From the NCBI RefSeq assembly GCF_002192415.1, contig NZ_CP021780.1:7936001-8000000 (forward strand): a stretch of 64,000 bases of DNA. Reading direction: 5' to 3'. How positions within the stretch are numbered: position 1 is the first letter of the stretch; every line of letters starts with the position of its first letter. This DNA is from Paenibacillus donghaensis (GTDB lineage: Bacteria; Bacillota; Bacilli; Paenibacillales; Paenibacillaceae). The position numbers and the translations under genes are program-made. The notes under the pieces are model-generated. The model saw only the letters and a list, made by a program, of their open reading frames with translations, made no database searches and was not told the origin of the DNA. This document shows positions 38,047-46,750 of the stretch, piece by piece.

Positions 38047-39420
38047 ATGATAGGAAGAAATGACCCTTGTCCTTGTGGAAGTGGGAAAAAATATAAGCAA
38101 TGCTGTTTACTTAAGCAGTCAGAGGATCAGACGGTGCAGGCGAAGGCGCGGCATTTTTTTGATCGTAAATTTAAATTAACCACTGACCTGTATTCCTTTC
38201 TGGCTCACAAGCAAGGCGGAGAATGGGCATTCGATCATCAAAAGTATAAACCCTTCGATTCTTCTTTAGGCAATTATAGAGAAGGGGCCGGAAACATGTG
38301 GGCGTATTTCTTTCATGTATATGATAACGGTTTGCGCGGAATAGACTGGTTTGTGAAAGAGAAGGGCCAGAGATATTCCGGGGAAGACCGGGAGATGCTT
38401 CAAAGATGGAGAGAAATGAAGATTTCCTGCTATCAGATGGTGGATCAATATGAGCAAGGTGCGGTCATTGAGGACATCTGGTCCAAAGAAAGGTATCGCA
38501 TGCCGTACTGTGAAACGATGATTAAGCTTCCTCCTTGGACCGTATCTATCGGAATGATTGAGCCTTATGTACAGGATTGGTGTATCCATGGAGTGTTTAT
38601 GTGGGGTCACCCTGATGTAGCATTCGAGGTAATGACCAGGGTCGAGCAGTTGCAAGAAGAACGAGCAAAGGCTTCAGAACAGGAGATGTCAACTTCGGTT
38701 ATACTGGCTGCTAATTATCCTGAGATGCTTAATTTAAGCAACAGAATTAATAGTAGAAACAGAAAAACGGTTAGTAATCTGGAGGACATGAGGGAGCAAA
38801 TTTTTGAAACGCACCAATATACTTGTGAGTATCCTGAGCTGCTAGAGCAAATGCTACTGGACACTCGGGATGAATATATTCTAGCGCCGGGGACAGATCC
38901 TGAAGAAGGGATAACCATAATTAGCCGGGCAGACAAGCTGGACGGGCTATTAGGCACAATACCAGCGGACCGCCGGGAACAGCTTGGCTTGAACGAAATC
39001 GAGATCTCTAAAGATTTGGCGACTATTGTGATCGATAAAAAGGGTGTAACGGTCTCCGGTTGGCAGAGCGCTGAGCTGGAAGCTACGATGGAGCTGATGG
39101 AATCGAAGCTGTCTACAGCCGTCGGCCTGACTCAGGTCAATGTGCGAAGAGAGGCTAAGCAGTTCCCCAAAAATATTTTCATGAATGGATACAATATCAT
39201 GACAGACAAGAATCTCTCCGAACAAGAGGTTACTGATTACGGAAATTTACCCGTGCTACTGCAATGGGCTCGTGTTACACAAGAGCAAGCTCCCACAGAA
39301 AGCGCCGAGACGTTTGTTAGAAGAAAAGAATATGAGCATTACCTAATCAATCCGAATTATTCCAATTTAAAGCTCTTGCGTATTGCGCTAGGGTTGCTTG
39401 AGAGTCCGTTTACCGTGTGA
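38047..39420 (+). CDS. SEC-C metal-binding domain protein
   Basis: A 457-residue protein opening [20 protein letters not shown], the zinc-binding SEC-C motif known from SecA C-termini and many unrelated proteins. The start at ATG 38047 follows GAGGAGTG. The remaining 430 residues include [19 protein letters not shown] and a region [20 protein letters not shown], neither assignable. SEC-C fusions are common among accessory proteins, but this body is unrecognised. Confidence 0.75.
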   Translation: MIGRNDPCPCGSGKKYKQCCLLKQSEDQTVQAKARHFFDRKFKLTTDLYSFLAHKQGGEWAFDHQKYKPFDSSLGNYREGAGNMWAYFFHVYDNGLRGIDWFVKEKGQRYSGEDREMLQRWREMKISCYQMVDQYEQGAVIEDIWSKERYRMPYCETMIKLPPWTVSIGMIEPYVQDWCIHGVFMWGHPDVAFEVMTRVEQLQEERAKASEQEMSTSVILAANYPEMLNLSNRINSRNRKTVSNLEDMREQIFETHQYTCEYPELLEQMLLDTRDEYILAPGTDPEEGITIISRADKLDGLLGTIPADRREQLGLNEIEISKDLATIVIDKKGVTVSGWQSAELEATMELMESKLSTAVGLTQVNVRREAKQFPKNIFMNGYNIMTDKNLSEQEVTDYGNLPVLLQWARVTQEQAPTESAETFVRRKEYEHYLINPNYSNLKLLRIALGLLESPFTV

Positions 39421-39597
39421 TGGAATTCGTGTGTGCGCATGAAGTGCGTGCGCTGATAATAGGGCGGAGGAACGTGAAGATTAAGCTGCCCAGTTATAAT
39501 AGAAAAGACGTGAAAAGACTGAGGATAGGATGAATGGAGAGGGAGCAAACCCGGAGCCAACAAGCCTGTCCTCTGTTTGGTTATGGAGGGGAATTAC
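39421..39597 (+). other. Conserved leader of the SF0329-like gene (copy 2)
   Basis: 39518-39597 matches 14826-14910 closely, including GGTTATGGAGGGG at the ribosome site. Upstream of 39518 the similarity is lost. Confidence 0.4.
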
Positions 39598-40167
39598 ATG
39601 TCCTGGAGCAAATTGAAGCAGCAACTGGAGGGATTTCTCAGTCCTGCGTTACATGGAAGGGTAGAATACCGCGCACCCGGTTACCGTTATCTGCCTGATA
39701 AATCAGGGATTTGTTATATTGCGGTAGATAAAAAGAACATACTCAATATGGGTGATAAAGCGAACGCGATCAAATGGTATCAAACAGAGCTGGACATTAA
39801 GAATGATCCAGATATCCAAATTCCTATCAGCAATGACGAAATTGAAGCGGTCAGACAAGCTGCCAAAGGGCCAGTGCCGGAGGAACGCCTAATCGTAATG
39901 GCCAGAAGCAGAAAAAGTACAGAACATGCCAAAGAGCTAATGTCAGCGCAGGCTGCATTAAGTAAATCGAATTTTATTGTGGTGGCTAATAAGTTCTTAA
40001 CTACTCCTATAGAGGAGAGCCTAGAGAGCGATGATATGGTATTGAATGTTCTGGCTTTGGTGGACAGGCGAGTCGGGAAGAAGCGGATCTTGAGCATGGC
40101 GGAGAAGATGAGGTTGAAGCATCCGGTTGTGCAGTATTTTTATGAGTTGCGGCGGGGGGCGTTGTGA
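39598..40167 (+). CDS. SF0329-like small conserved protein (copy 2)
   Basis: A 189-residue duplicate of the protein at 14911, starting MSWSKLKQQLEGFLSPALHG and ending YFYELRRGAL. Substitutions are scattered and mostly conservative, which argues for purifying selection in both copies. The ribosome site GGAGGGG and leader are the same. Function unknown. Confidence 0.75.
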   Translation: MSWSKLKQQLEGFLSPALHGRVEYRAPGYRYLPDKSGICYIAVDKKNILNMGDKANAIKWYQTELDIKNDPDIQIPISNDEIEAVRQAAKGPVPEERLIVMARSRKSTEHAKELMSAQAALSKSNFIVVANKFLTTPIEESLESDDMVLNVLALVDRRVGKKRILSMAEKMRLKHPVVQYFYELRRGAL

Positions 40168-40214
40168 AGTGGATGATTTTCAGGCGGATTTCATAATAAA
40201 TGAGGGTTTCTGTT

Positions 40215-41177
40215 ATGCCAAAAAACGATAATATGCTGGCTATCTTATGGATGCTGAATTCCGGCGGGAAAATAACTGCAAAACAAATATCCGAAAAGTT
40301 AGAAATCAATATCCGCACAGTGTACCGGTATATTGATGCACTATGTGCCAGCGGAGTGCCTATAATATCCGACTCAGGTCATAATGGCGGGTATAGCCTG
40401 TTGAGTAATTTTATCAGAGCACCTCTGCTTTTTGATATTGAAGAAAAAAAGGCCCTCCTTCATTCAGCTATGTTTGCAAAAGAAGCCGGATACCCTATGA
40501 ATGAGGCATTAGACAATGCGGCAGCAAAATTGAAATTGTATTCGAATCAGGAACAGAAAAATATACTTAGCCGCCATTTAGCCGGATTTGAAGTTATAAA
40601 CCGCGTGGGGCCTCCTTCTGTTCAGCCGGTGCTCGCGGAATTGGAGCAGGCTGTGGCTAATGAATTCTCTGTAGAAATTGATTATCGTACAGGCCGTGAG
40701 GAGCACCCTAAGAAGAGAGTGATAGACCCGTATGGAATGGTGTACTGGAACAACAAATGGTATACGGTTGCTTTTTGCCATCTGAAGAATGAGATCCGCA
40801 GCTTCCGGGCAGACCGGATTCTAACCATCAAGCGGACGCAAATAAACTTTAAGCGTTCCGAAGCTTTTTCGGCCCGTGAATTCTTCATGCAGAATCTGCT
40901 GCCTGATCTGGCGGGCAAAGAAGGGTTAATTTCATTAATTCTAGGAGGCAGGGCAGAGGCGTTGGATGACTTATGTCTGCATTGGTTTTTGGGGCATCAT
41001 CTGAAGGAGCGGACATATGGTCAGGCAATCTTTTTGCTTGAGGAACAATCCATTCAGAGGTATGTCCCTTATTTTCTCCTATCCTATGGGAGATCCATTC
41101 AAATCATTGAACCACAGAGTTTGAAGGCGAAACTTGCTGCTGTTGCGGCGGACTTAATGGAATATTATCAGATTTAA
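40215..41177 (+). CDS. WYL-domain transcriptional regulator (YafY type)
   Basis: A 320-residue regulator. The N-terminal HTH is KITAKQISEKLEINIRTVYR followed by a second wing (SGHNGGYSLLSNF). The WYL domain lies near 150-210 (EIDYRTGREEHPKKRVIDPY, then WYTVAFCH and SFRADRI), with a WCX-like C-terminal extension. The ATG at 40215 follows GAGGG by eight bases. It is likely to control the DJ-1/PfpI gene just downstream, since WYL regulators often sit beside their targets, but a terminator lies between them. Confidence 0.87.
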   Translation: MPKNDNMLAILWMLNSGGKITAKQISEKLEINIRTVYRYIDALCASGVPIISDSGHNGGYSLLSNFIRAPLLFDIEEKKALLHSAMFAKEAGYPMNEALDNAAAKLKLYSNQEQKNILSRHLAGFEVINRVGPPSVQPVLAELEQAVANEFSVEIDYRTGREEHPKKRVIDPYGMVYWNNKWYTVAFCHLKNEIRSFRADRILTIKRTQINFKRSEAFSAREFFMQNLLPDLAGKEGLISLILGGRAEALDDLCLHWFLGHHLKERTYGQAIFLLEEQSIQRYVPYFLLSYGRSIQIIEPQSLKAKLAAVAADLMEYYQI

Positions 41178-41178
41178 T

Positions 41179-41216
41179 AGCTTCACTGACAGCAGATGTC
41201 AGTGGAGCTGTTTTAT
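41179..41216 (+). terminator. Intrinsic terminator after the WYL regulator
   Basis: CACTGACA / TGTCAGTG stem extended by AGCT pairs around a GCAGA loop, then GTTTTATT. Confidence 0.8.
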
Positions 41217-41248
41217 TATGGAGGTAATCATTGAAGGAGGAGTTACGA

Positions 41249-41872
41249 ATGAATAATACGGTATATCTATATGTGTTCGACACCATGGCAGACTGGGAAA
41301 TAGGGTACTTAACTGCCGAACTGAACTCGGGAAGATATTATAAGAAGGAGCAGGCCTCATCTAGAATAGTTACCATAGCAAATGAAAAGACGCTTGTAAC
41401 CACAATGGGTGGACTAAAAATAATGCCTGACATCAATCTGAAGGAGTGCAGCATGGCAAGCACAGATACATTGATTTTACCCGGTGGAGATACATGGACC
41501 GAAGCCATTCACGAGCCCATCCTCCAAATCGCCCGGAAATGTATACAGGAAGATATATTAGTTGCAGCGATTTGTGGGGCTACAGTGGCGCTTGCCCAGG
41601 CAGGATTACTGAATTCACGCCCGCATACAAGTAATGATCTGGAGTACCTCAAAATGATCTGTCCCGCCTACACCGGCGAAGAGTTCTACATAAAGCAACC
41701 TGTTGTAACTGATGGAAAGCTGATTACGGCATCTGGAATAGCCCCGTTGGAATTCACTGTACATGTCTTGAAAGCCCTGGGGGTGTTTGATTCTCAAACC
41801 TTAGATGCCTGGTATAGTCTTTATAAGACCCAGGAAGCTAAGTATTTCTATGAGTTGATGAAATCTGAGTAG
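41249..41872 (+). CDS. DJ-1/PfpI-family protein (type 1 glutamine amidotransferase-like)
   Basis: A 207-residue protein, start ATG 41249 after GGAGGAG. Core features are YVFDTMADWEIGYLTAEL, LILPGGDTW and the nucleophile-elbow Cys near residue 109 in VAAICGATVALAQAG, followed by the HTS-like segment SRPHTSNDLEYL. The family covers proteases, glyoxalases and chaperones; none can be chosen from sequence alone. It is a single gene with a terminator after it. Confidence 0.87.
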   Translation: MNNTVYLYVFDTMADWEIGYLTAELNSGRYYKKEQASSRIVTIANEKTLVTTMGGLKIMPDINLKECSMASTDTLILPGGDTWTEAIHEPILQIARKCIQEDILVAAICGATVALAQAGLLNSRPHTSNDLEYLKMICPAYTGEEFYIKQPVVTDGKLITASGIAPLEFTVHVLKALGVFDSQTLDAWYSLYKTQEAKYFYELMKSE

Positions 41873-41884
41873 TTAATGAAGATC

Positions 41885-41916
41885 GCCCTCTCTTCACGGA
41901 GAGGGTGTTTCTGTTT
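41885..41916 (+). terminator. Intrinsic terminator after the DJ-1/PfpI gene
   Basis: A 7-bp stem CCCTCTC / GAGAGGG with a 6-base loop and a TGTTTCTGTTTG tail. Confidence 0.7.
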
Positions 41917-41963
41917 GTCTGGCCAGATATAGCAGTACACATTTTCTGGGCGCCTATAAGTGA

Positions 41964-42170
41964 ATGTTCTGCGATAGGAAGGAGATTCCACACTGGTTTG
42001 AGCAGGAAGATGATGATGTTTTTATTCAGGCATCCGTTGAGCCAAGCGGATTATCATTTTATACGCAGATGAATAAGAGCGATTGGGATTCTTGGATAGA
42101 AAGGTTTAAATCAGAAGCAACAAAAGTATTAGGTTTTGACGTTGGTGAACCGGAAGATGGGTTTATGTAA
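41964..42170 (+). pseudogene. C-terminal fragment of a small unrecognised protein
   Basis: Sixty-eight codons, EIPHWFEQEDDDVFIQASVE, then KSDWDSWIERFKSEA and GEPEDGFM. The sequence looks coding and acidic, but the ATG at 41964 has no ribosome site and the opening codons look unrelated. Probably a 5'-truncated gene of about 80 or more codons. Confidence 0.4.
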
Positions 42171-42267
42171 AAGTTATATGTACTCAACACCTATTTACTA
42201 TGCAGAGCATGCCAGCTTCACTGTAAAGGTTAATTAGCTGATATGGACCGATAAGGAGGATAATGAC

Positions 42268-43045
42268 ATGTCTGTTCCCTCTGTTTCTAGACCATTGCTT
42301 TGGTGGTGTGCCGTGTTGACGGTCATTATCCTCTTTGGCGTTTTTGTCTACCGTACAGGGTCCGCCCTGTATCACAATCATCAATTACGTAAGGATTTCT
42401 CTTCTGCGGCAACTGCCAGTCCCTATCAACAAGGAATTCCGCTGGAGAAAATGGACCTAAACACGTATAGCCCCTATTTTCCTGGCATTTCTGCAGAGCC
42501 CGCTTTTTCGTTAACGCATCGTATAGAAGCGCCTGTTTACTTACAGTATTATACATAAATTCCAACCATCGAAACCGCTGTTGCCTTAGAAATTCCCAAG
42601 GGTACTATCATTGTAGCAATTCCGGAAGGAACACAAGGCTCCTCATTTTACGAGTTAGGGTATGGCTATACCAGCTATCCTACTTATGAGAAGGGGTGGC
42701 GGTATGTCCGCCCGTTCAAGACGATAGAGGATTTAAGCTCTGCATTGGAGCGAAGAGTATTATTATGTGAAGATGGACAGCTTAGAGGCTGTATTGGACA
42801 AAGCTATTAGAGCAAACAAGCCTTTTCGTGCCGCTGTACGTCAGCAAAATTGGACCCTAGATCGGGGAAAGCATATATTTGCACGATATATTGATGACGT
42901 ACTGTATCAGAATGGAGCGTACCTTTCGCCCGATTTGTTCTATCGGATCGTTGACCGCTGGAATATCATGTTGCTTGGTGCAATGGGAATTATCACCTTT
43001 TTCCTGCTTAGGCCAAGTTTAAGGTTTCCCCGAATTCGGAGATAG
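42268..43045 (+). pseudogene. Membrane protein with stop codon and frameshift
   Basis: Starts at ATG 42268 after AAGGAGG. An N-terminal hydrophobic helix spans LLWWCAVLTVIILFGVFVY. A TAA at 42556-42558 interrupts after VYLQYYT; the same frame continues as PTIETAVALEIPKGTIIVAI and PTYEKGWRYVRPFK. Near 42755-42765 the coding moves to another frame: KMDSLEAVLDKAIRANK, then a second hydrophobic helix (NIMLLGAMGIITFFLL). Two lesions mark it as dead. I do not recognise the family. Confidence 0.7.
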
Positions 43046-43124
43046 AAAGACATTATGGGCTACATGTTTGAGAAACCGATGATGATAAGACATTCATGAA
43101 GAACTTATATGAAGTTTTATTTTT

Positions 43125-43165
43125 GCGTACTGGTCAAAGACAGTACGTCATTTATCTTTTTGCTG
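43125..43165 (+). terminator. Weak terminator
   Basis: A 7-bp stem CGTACTG / CAGTACG with an 8-base loop and a T-rich stretch. It separates the broken membrane gene from the nuclease gene. Confidence 0.5.
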
Positions 43166-43343
43166 AATTTTAATCATTTCAATGGGGGAACAATGATATG
43201 TTATTTATGTGTATTCATATAATTAGTAGTACTACGAGTATTATTTAATAAAAATATACGCCCTTTGGTTTATTACAAAAATTTACTATCAAATAAAAAG
43301 TATGATACTATATTTAGATATAATAACGAAAAGGGTGGGGTAT

Positions 43344-44774
43344 ATGGCTATCTCGGTATGCGATTTTCTAGGAATTGAAAAACATAAATTTGATTCTACT
43401 GGAGCGTTTGATGCAATACTGGATGTTGATAGCAAAATGTTCATTGACCCCCACCTGCTATCAGCTTGTGAAGTGCCGGAATTCCAGAATTCTTACGAAA
43501 AAGTGAGACAAAGGTTTACAGACATACTGAAAATATTGAGACACTCCAAAGAAAAAGGAGATGTATTTTGGAGACGGGCTGAAATATATTTTAAATTCCC
43601 AGAAGTTAAAGGGTTGTGCATAGGCTATTCCAATAGAGGTACTAGCGGGAGTGCTATTGGTCCAGGTTTAAGAGAAAGATTGCTCGAGACGGCAAAAAGC
43701 ATAATCGACAGTGGTATTGAAGAACCAGAAATATTTGAGTTGGTAGGGTTGTTTGAAAGTAATATTGGTCCTGATCGACTTAGCGATATTACAGCAAATA
43801 TAATTAGTGATGCTATACTTAACTACACTCAACGGATATTCTCTGAAATGGGTGTTGAAACTAGTGAGCAAATAATAGAAGGGGAAAATTACAAATTGGT
43901 AATGAACCCTCATAATAAAAGTGCAATTTTACTTTTGCCTAAAACCATTTTAAGAGATTTACCATTAGCATTTAGCTGGAGCGATATTGATATCGTATGC
44001 TCTCACAATGAAGAGCTAAGACATCGAGTGAATCAACTTATAGGCGATACATGGAAACAAGCCGTGAGTCAACAAAAGCAGTTTTTAAAGGAATTAATTT
44101 TAAAGGAACCTGGTTTGTTAGAAGATCTCATAACGCTTTACAAAGTTAAGCCACAAACTACTTATGATTATATAAATGATCCAGCAGGACAGGTGATATG
44201 GTACTACGCCTCTAAGGAAACTGTGCAAAAATATCCTCTAGAATTAAAAAAGGAAAACGTTGAGACGCCAGAAGATTTAATGGACTTTGTGATTACAGTA
44301 TGCGATAAATATAAAGATTTAATTGAAAACAATGGATTGAATTCCTTGTTATATGATGGTGTGAAGCCAAAAAAAGAAGAGGCAGCTCAAAAACTTTTCT
44401 TTGGTATTGCTGATGCTTATTGTGCTGCTAATAATATTGATATTAGTAGAGAGGTGAATGGTGGAAGAGGCCCGGTGGATTTTAAATTTAGTAAGGGCTA
44501 TAAAAATCGTGTTGTTGTAGAGTCGAAGCTAACTACAAATGGACAACTCTTACATGGATTTACTGTTCAAATAGCTGAGTATCAGAAAGCGGAAAAAACA
44601 TTACATGGAATTTATCTTGTACTTGACAATGGCGGGCCAATAAAACGTATTACAGATTTAAAAGACTTAATTTTAAATTGCCAGCGAGAGGGGCTAAGGA
44701 TGCCCATCGTTATCTTTATAGATGCTATGCCAAAACTTTCGGCTAGTCGGTATGAGCCCAAAGAAATCAATTGA
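43344..44774 (+). CDS. Unrecognised protein with C-terminal PD-(D/E)XK nuclease-like domain
   Basis: A 476-residue protein, start ATG 43344 a few bases after AAGGGTGGGG. The N-terminal 230 residues carry VDSKMFIDPHLL, GYSNRGTSGSAIGPGLRERL, IGPDRLSDITANIISDAI and LLPKTILRDLP, the same ordered motifs as the protein at 15702. A helical middle follows. The C-terminus has NGGRGPVDFKFSKGYKN and VVVESKLTT: Asp near 379, Glu 393 and Lys 395 fit a PD-(D/E)XK nuclease core. It is AT-rich and lies at the left edge of the second defence cluster. A DNA-cutting immune role is inferred. Confidence 0.75.
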   Translation: MAISVCDFLGIEKHKFDSTGAFDAILDVDSKMFIDPHLLSACEVPEFQNSYEKVRQRFTDILKILRHSKEKGDVFWRRAEIYFKFPEVKGLCIGYSNRGTSGSAIGPGLRERLLETAKSIIDSGIEEPEIFELVGLFESNIGPDRLSDITANIISDAILNYTQRIFSEMGVETSEQIIEGENYKLVMNPHNKSAILLLPKTILRDLPLAFSWSDIDIVCSHNEELRHRVNQLIGDTWKQAVSQQKQFLKELILKEPGLLEDLITLYKVKPQTTYDYINDPAGQVIWYYASKETVQKYPLELKKENVETPEDLMDFVITVCDKYKDLIENNGLNSLLYDGVKPKKEEAAQKLFFGIADAYCAANNIDISREVNGGRGPVDFKFSKGYKNRVVVESKLTTNGQLLHGFTVQIAEYQKAEKTLHGIYLVLDNGGPIKRITDLKDLILNCQREGLRMPIVIFIDAMPKLSASRYEPKEIN

Positions 44775-45227
44775 TTTGTATTTTGAGTAGTGCTGTAAGC
44801 TATATTAATAAACTACTTTAGTATTAGAACTTTTATAACTGATGCGATTATTGCTTGTATTCCTAAGTACTTTGAACTGTAAGCATCCGACATATGTCAT
44901 TATCACACTTTAACAACCCGCAAAATCACCCCCTACCACGTAAATGAGGAAGAGATGGTGGCGTTGTTGGTGAGTAGTACTGCAGTGAAGAGAAATAGTA
45001 TAAAACTTAGAATAAATTGGTGATATGAGTAAAGAGGAATGGACTTGATGTGGTGGGCTTTAGTTATTTAAAGAGAAGTCAACATGAAATTCCTTGTTGG
45101 GCTTCTTTTTTGTGCTTAATCAAATATTGACTGTCTTTTCGCTCTTGATTGCGTGTACCCTCCTTTATATTGAACTTTACTAAATTTCAGCAAAACAAAC
45201 TAACTGAATTTAGAAAGGGTGTTGTCT
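44775..45227. other. Intergenic with a terminator and a possible coding relic
   Basis: A hairpin (GAAGTCAACA ... TGTTGGGCTTC, one bulge) at 45073-45111 with a T-run would stop transcription into the ATPase fragment. The frame at 44926-45023 (HVNEEEMVALLVSSTAVKR) looks coding-like but has no start and no recognised family. Confidence 0.5.
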
Positions 45228-45578
45228 GTGTGGCTCAAGCAATTATCTATCCGTGGATATCGCTCCTTCTCTGAAGACACCGGAATTGACTTCCCTTTAT
45301 TCAGCAAAATGAATCTTATTATCGGCTCAAACAATATCGGCAAGTCTAATTTATGTCGCTTCATGGATCTCATCCGCCATAATACAAATGCTATCGTATT
45401 TCAGGGGGAGCAAGATTTATGGCAGCCTAACGTCGGTTCAATACACGCAGATATGGTTTTTGTTCAGGAGCATAATATAAGCCGAGTTATTCATTTGACT
45501 GTAGAGAGTGGGATTTATCGGGGATGGCTGAACGCTGCTTCTAATCATGGTTGTTTATTGAAATCTTCCGATGCATAG
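45228..45578 (+). pseudogene. AAA ATPase, OLD-like, N-terminal fragment
   Basis: About 116 codons from GTG 45228 (after AGAAAGGG): LKQLSIRGYRSFSEDTGIDF, then Walker A IIGSNNIGKSN near residue 35. This is the usual opening of OLD/RecF-like AAA ATPases used in phage defence. After about residue 100 the frame ends at 45578 without the coiled coil, signature motif or TOPRIM domain. It is a truncated remnant. The 313 bases that follow show nothing further. Confidence 0.7.
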
Positions 45579-45891
45579 ACTGAGGTAGCTAGCAATTATA
45601 ACCTTGTTTTCATACGAAAACCCTCTCTAAGTATACCCCTTTCCTTATGTTAAACATAAACTTTTTCTGAGTGTCTAAAGGTGAGTATGAAATATTTGGG
45701 AATAAGGGTTGGGAACTTTTTTATTAGGTTTTTGGCCTGGGAAAAGAACGTAAGTTCCTAAATTTGTAGTGATGTGATATCATTTATACATGAAGTTAAG
45801 CTCTAAGTTCTATATCTATTAACTAATAGATTTTTCTTGGGAAATAAGTGTTTAGCGGAAAATACACAAAAATTTTAACCAAGGTGGGAAT

Positions 45892-46710
45892 ATGACAAAA
45901 TCTCCTTTACGATATCCAGGGGCTAAAAAAAAGGTGTTAGATCGATTTCTCCCCTTCTGGAAAAAAGAACATATAGAATATCGAGACGTTTTTGTAGGAG
46001 GGGGATCTACTTTCTTTGGGAAGCCTCTTTCTACACTAAATTGGATAAATGATTTTGATAGTGAAGTTGCAGAATTATATGTAGTTATGCGTGATCAACC
46101 AGAGGAATTATGTGAATTGATAATGAATACTATACCCACAGTTGAATTATGGCGTGAAATTAAACAACAGGAATATCAAACCTCTCTTGAAAAAGGCTTT
46201 AGAACCTTCTTTTTGAATCGGACTAATTTCAGTGGAATCTTGAAAGGTAATCCAATTGGAGGTATAAACCAACAAAGTATTTATAAAATAGATTGTCGAT
46301 GGAATCCTAAAGCTTTATGCGATCAAGTCCGGAATTGTCATCGTATGTTACAAAATATTCGTATAACAGCATTAGATTTTGAAGAAGTTATTCAAGAACC
46401 TGGAGACTCTGTGCTTATGTACTTAGATCCTCCATATTACCATAAGGGGAACTTACTATATAGAGTTGGAATGAGTAATCAAGATCATGAACGTTTAGCA
46501 AGAAATTTGCAAGAAACAAATCATGACTTTTTTATCACGTACGATGATTGCGCTGAAGTTAGAGGACTGTACGAAGATTGGGCTTATCTTTACCCGGCTT
46601 CATGGTTTTACAGTAGTTCTAATAAAAAAACAAGAGAAGTTGGCAAAGAACTTTTTATCTCAAATTATCCAATTGAAGAGCAATTGGAGATGTTGTTGTT
46701 GAGAACATAG
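45892..46710 (+). CDS. DNA adenine methylase, D12 (Dam) class
   Basis: A 272-residue N6-adenine methyltransferase. Motif I-like SPLRYPGAKKKVLDRFLP opens the protein, FVGGGSTFF follows, and motif IV is LMYLDPPYYHKGN near 185. Length matches Dam-type enzymes. The ATG at 45892 follows AAGGTGGGAAT. It is followed after 40 bases by a large nuclease-methylase on the same strand, likely in one operon, so the pair may be the two modification activities of one system. The recognition sequence is unknown. Confidence 0.9.
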   Translation: MTKSPLRYPGAKKKVLDRFLPFWKKEHIEYRDVFVGGGSTFFGKPLSTLNWINDFDSEVAELYVVMRDQPEELCELIMNTIPTVELWREIKQQEYQTSLEKGFRTFFLNRTNFSGILKGNPIGGINQQSIYKIDCRWNPKALCDQVRNCHRMLQNIRITALDFEEVIQEPGDSVLMYLDPPYYHKGNLLYRVGMSNQDHERLARNLQETNHDFFITYDDCAEVRGLYEDWAYLYPASWFYSSSNKKTREVGKELFISNYPIEEQLEMLLLRT

Positions 46711-46750
46711 ACTTAATGTAATCAAATTAAAGAATTAGGAGATGCATAAA

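Noticed and set aside
44926..45023. Coding-like stretch possibly belonging to a lost gene
   Set aside because: Only about 32 codons, no start and no recognised family; noted under the intergenic entry only.
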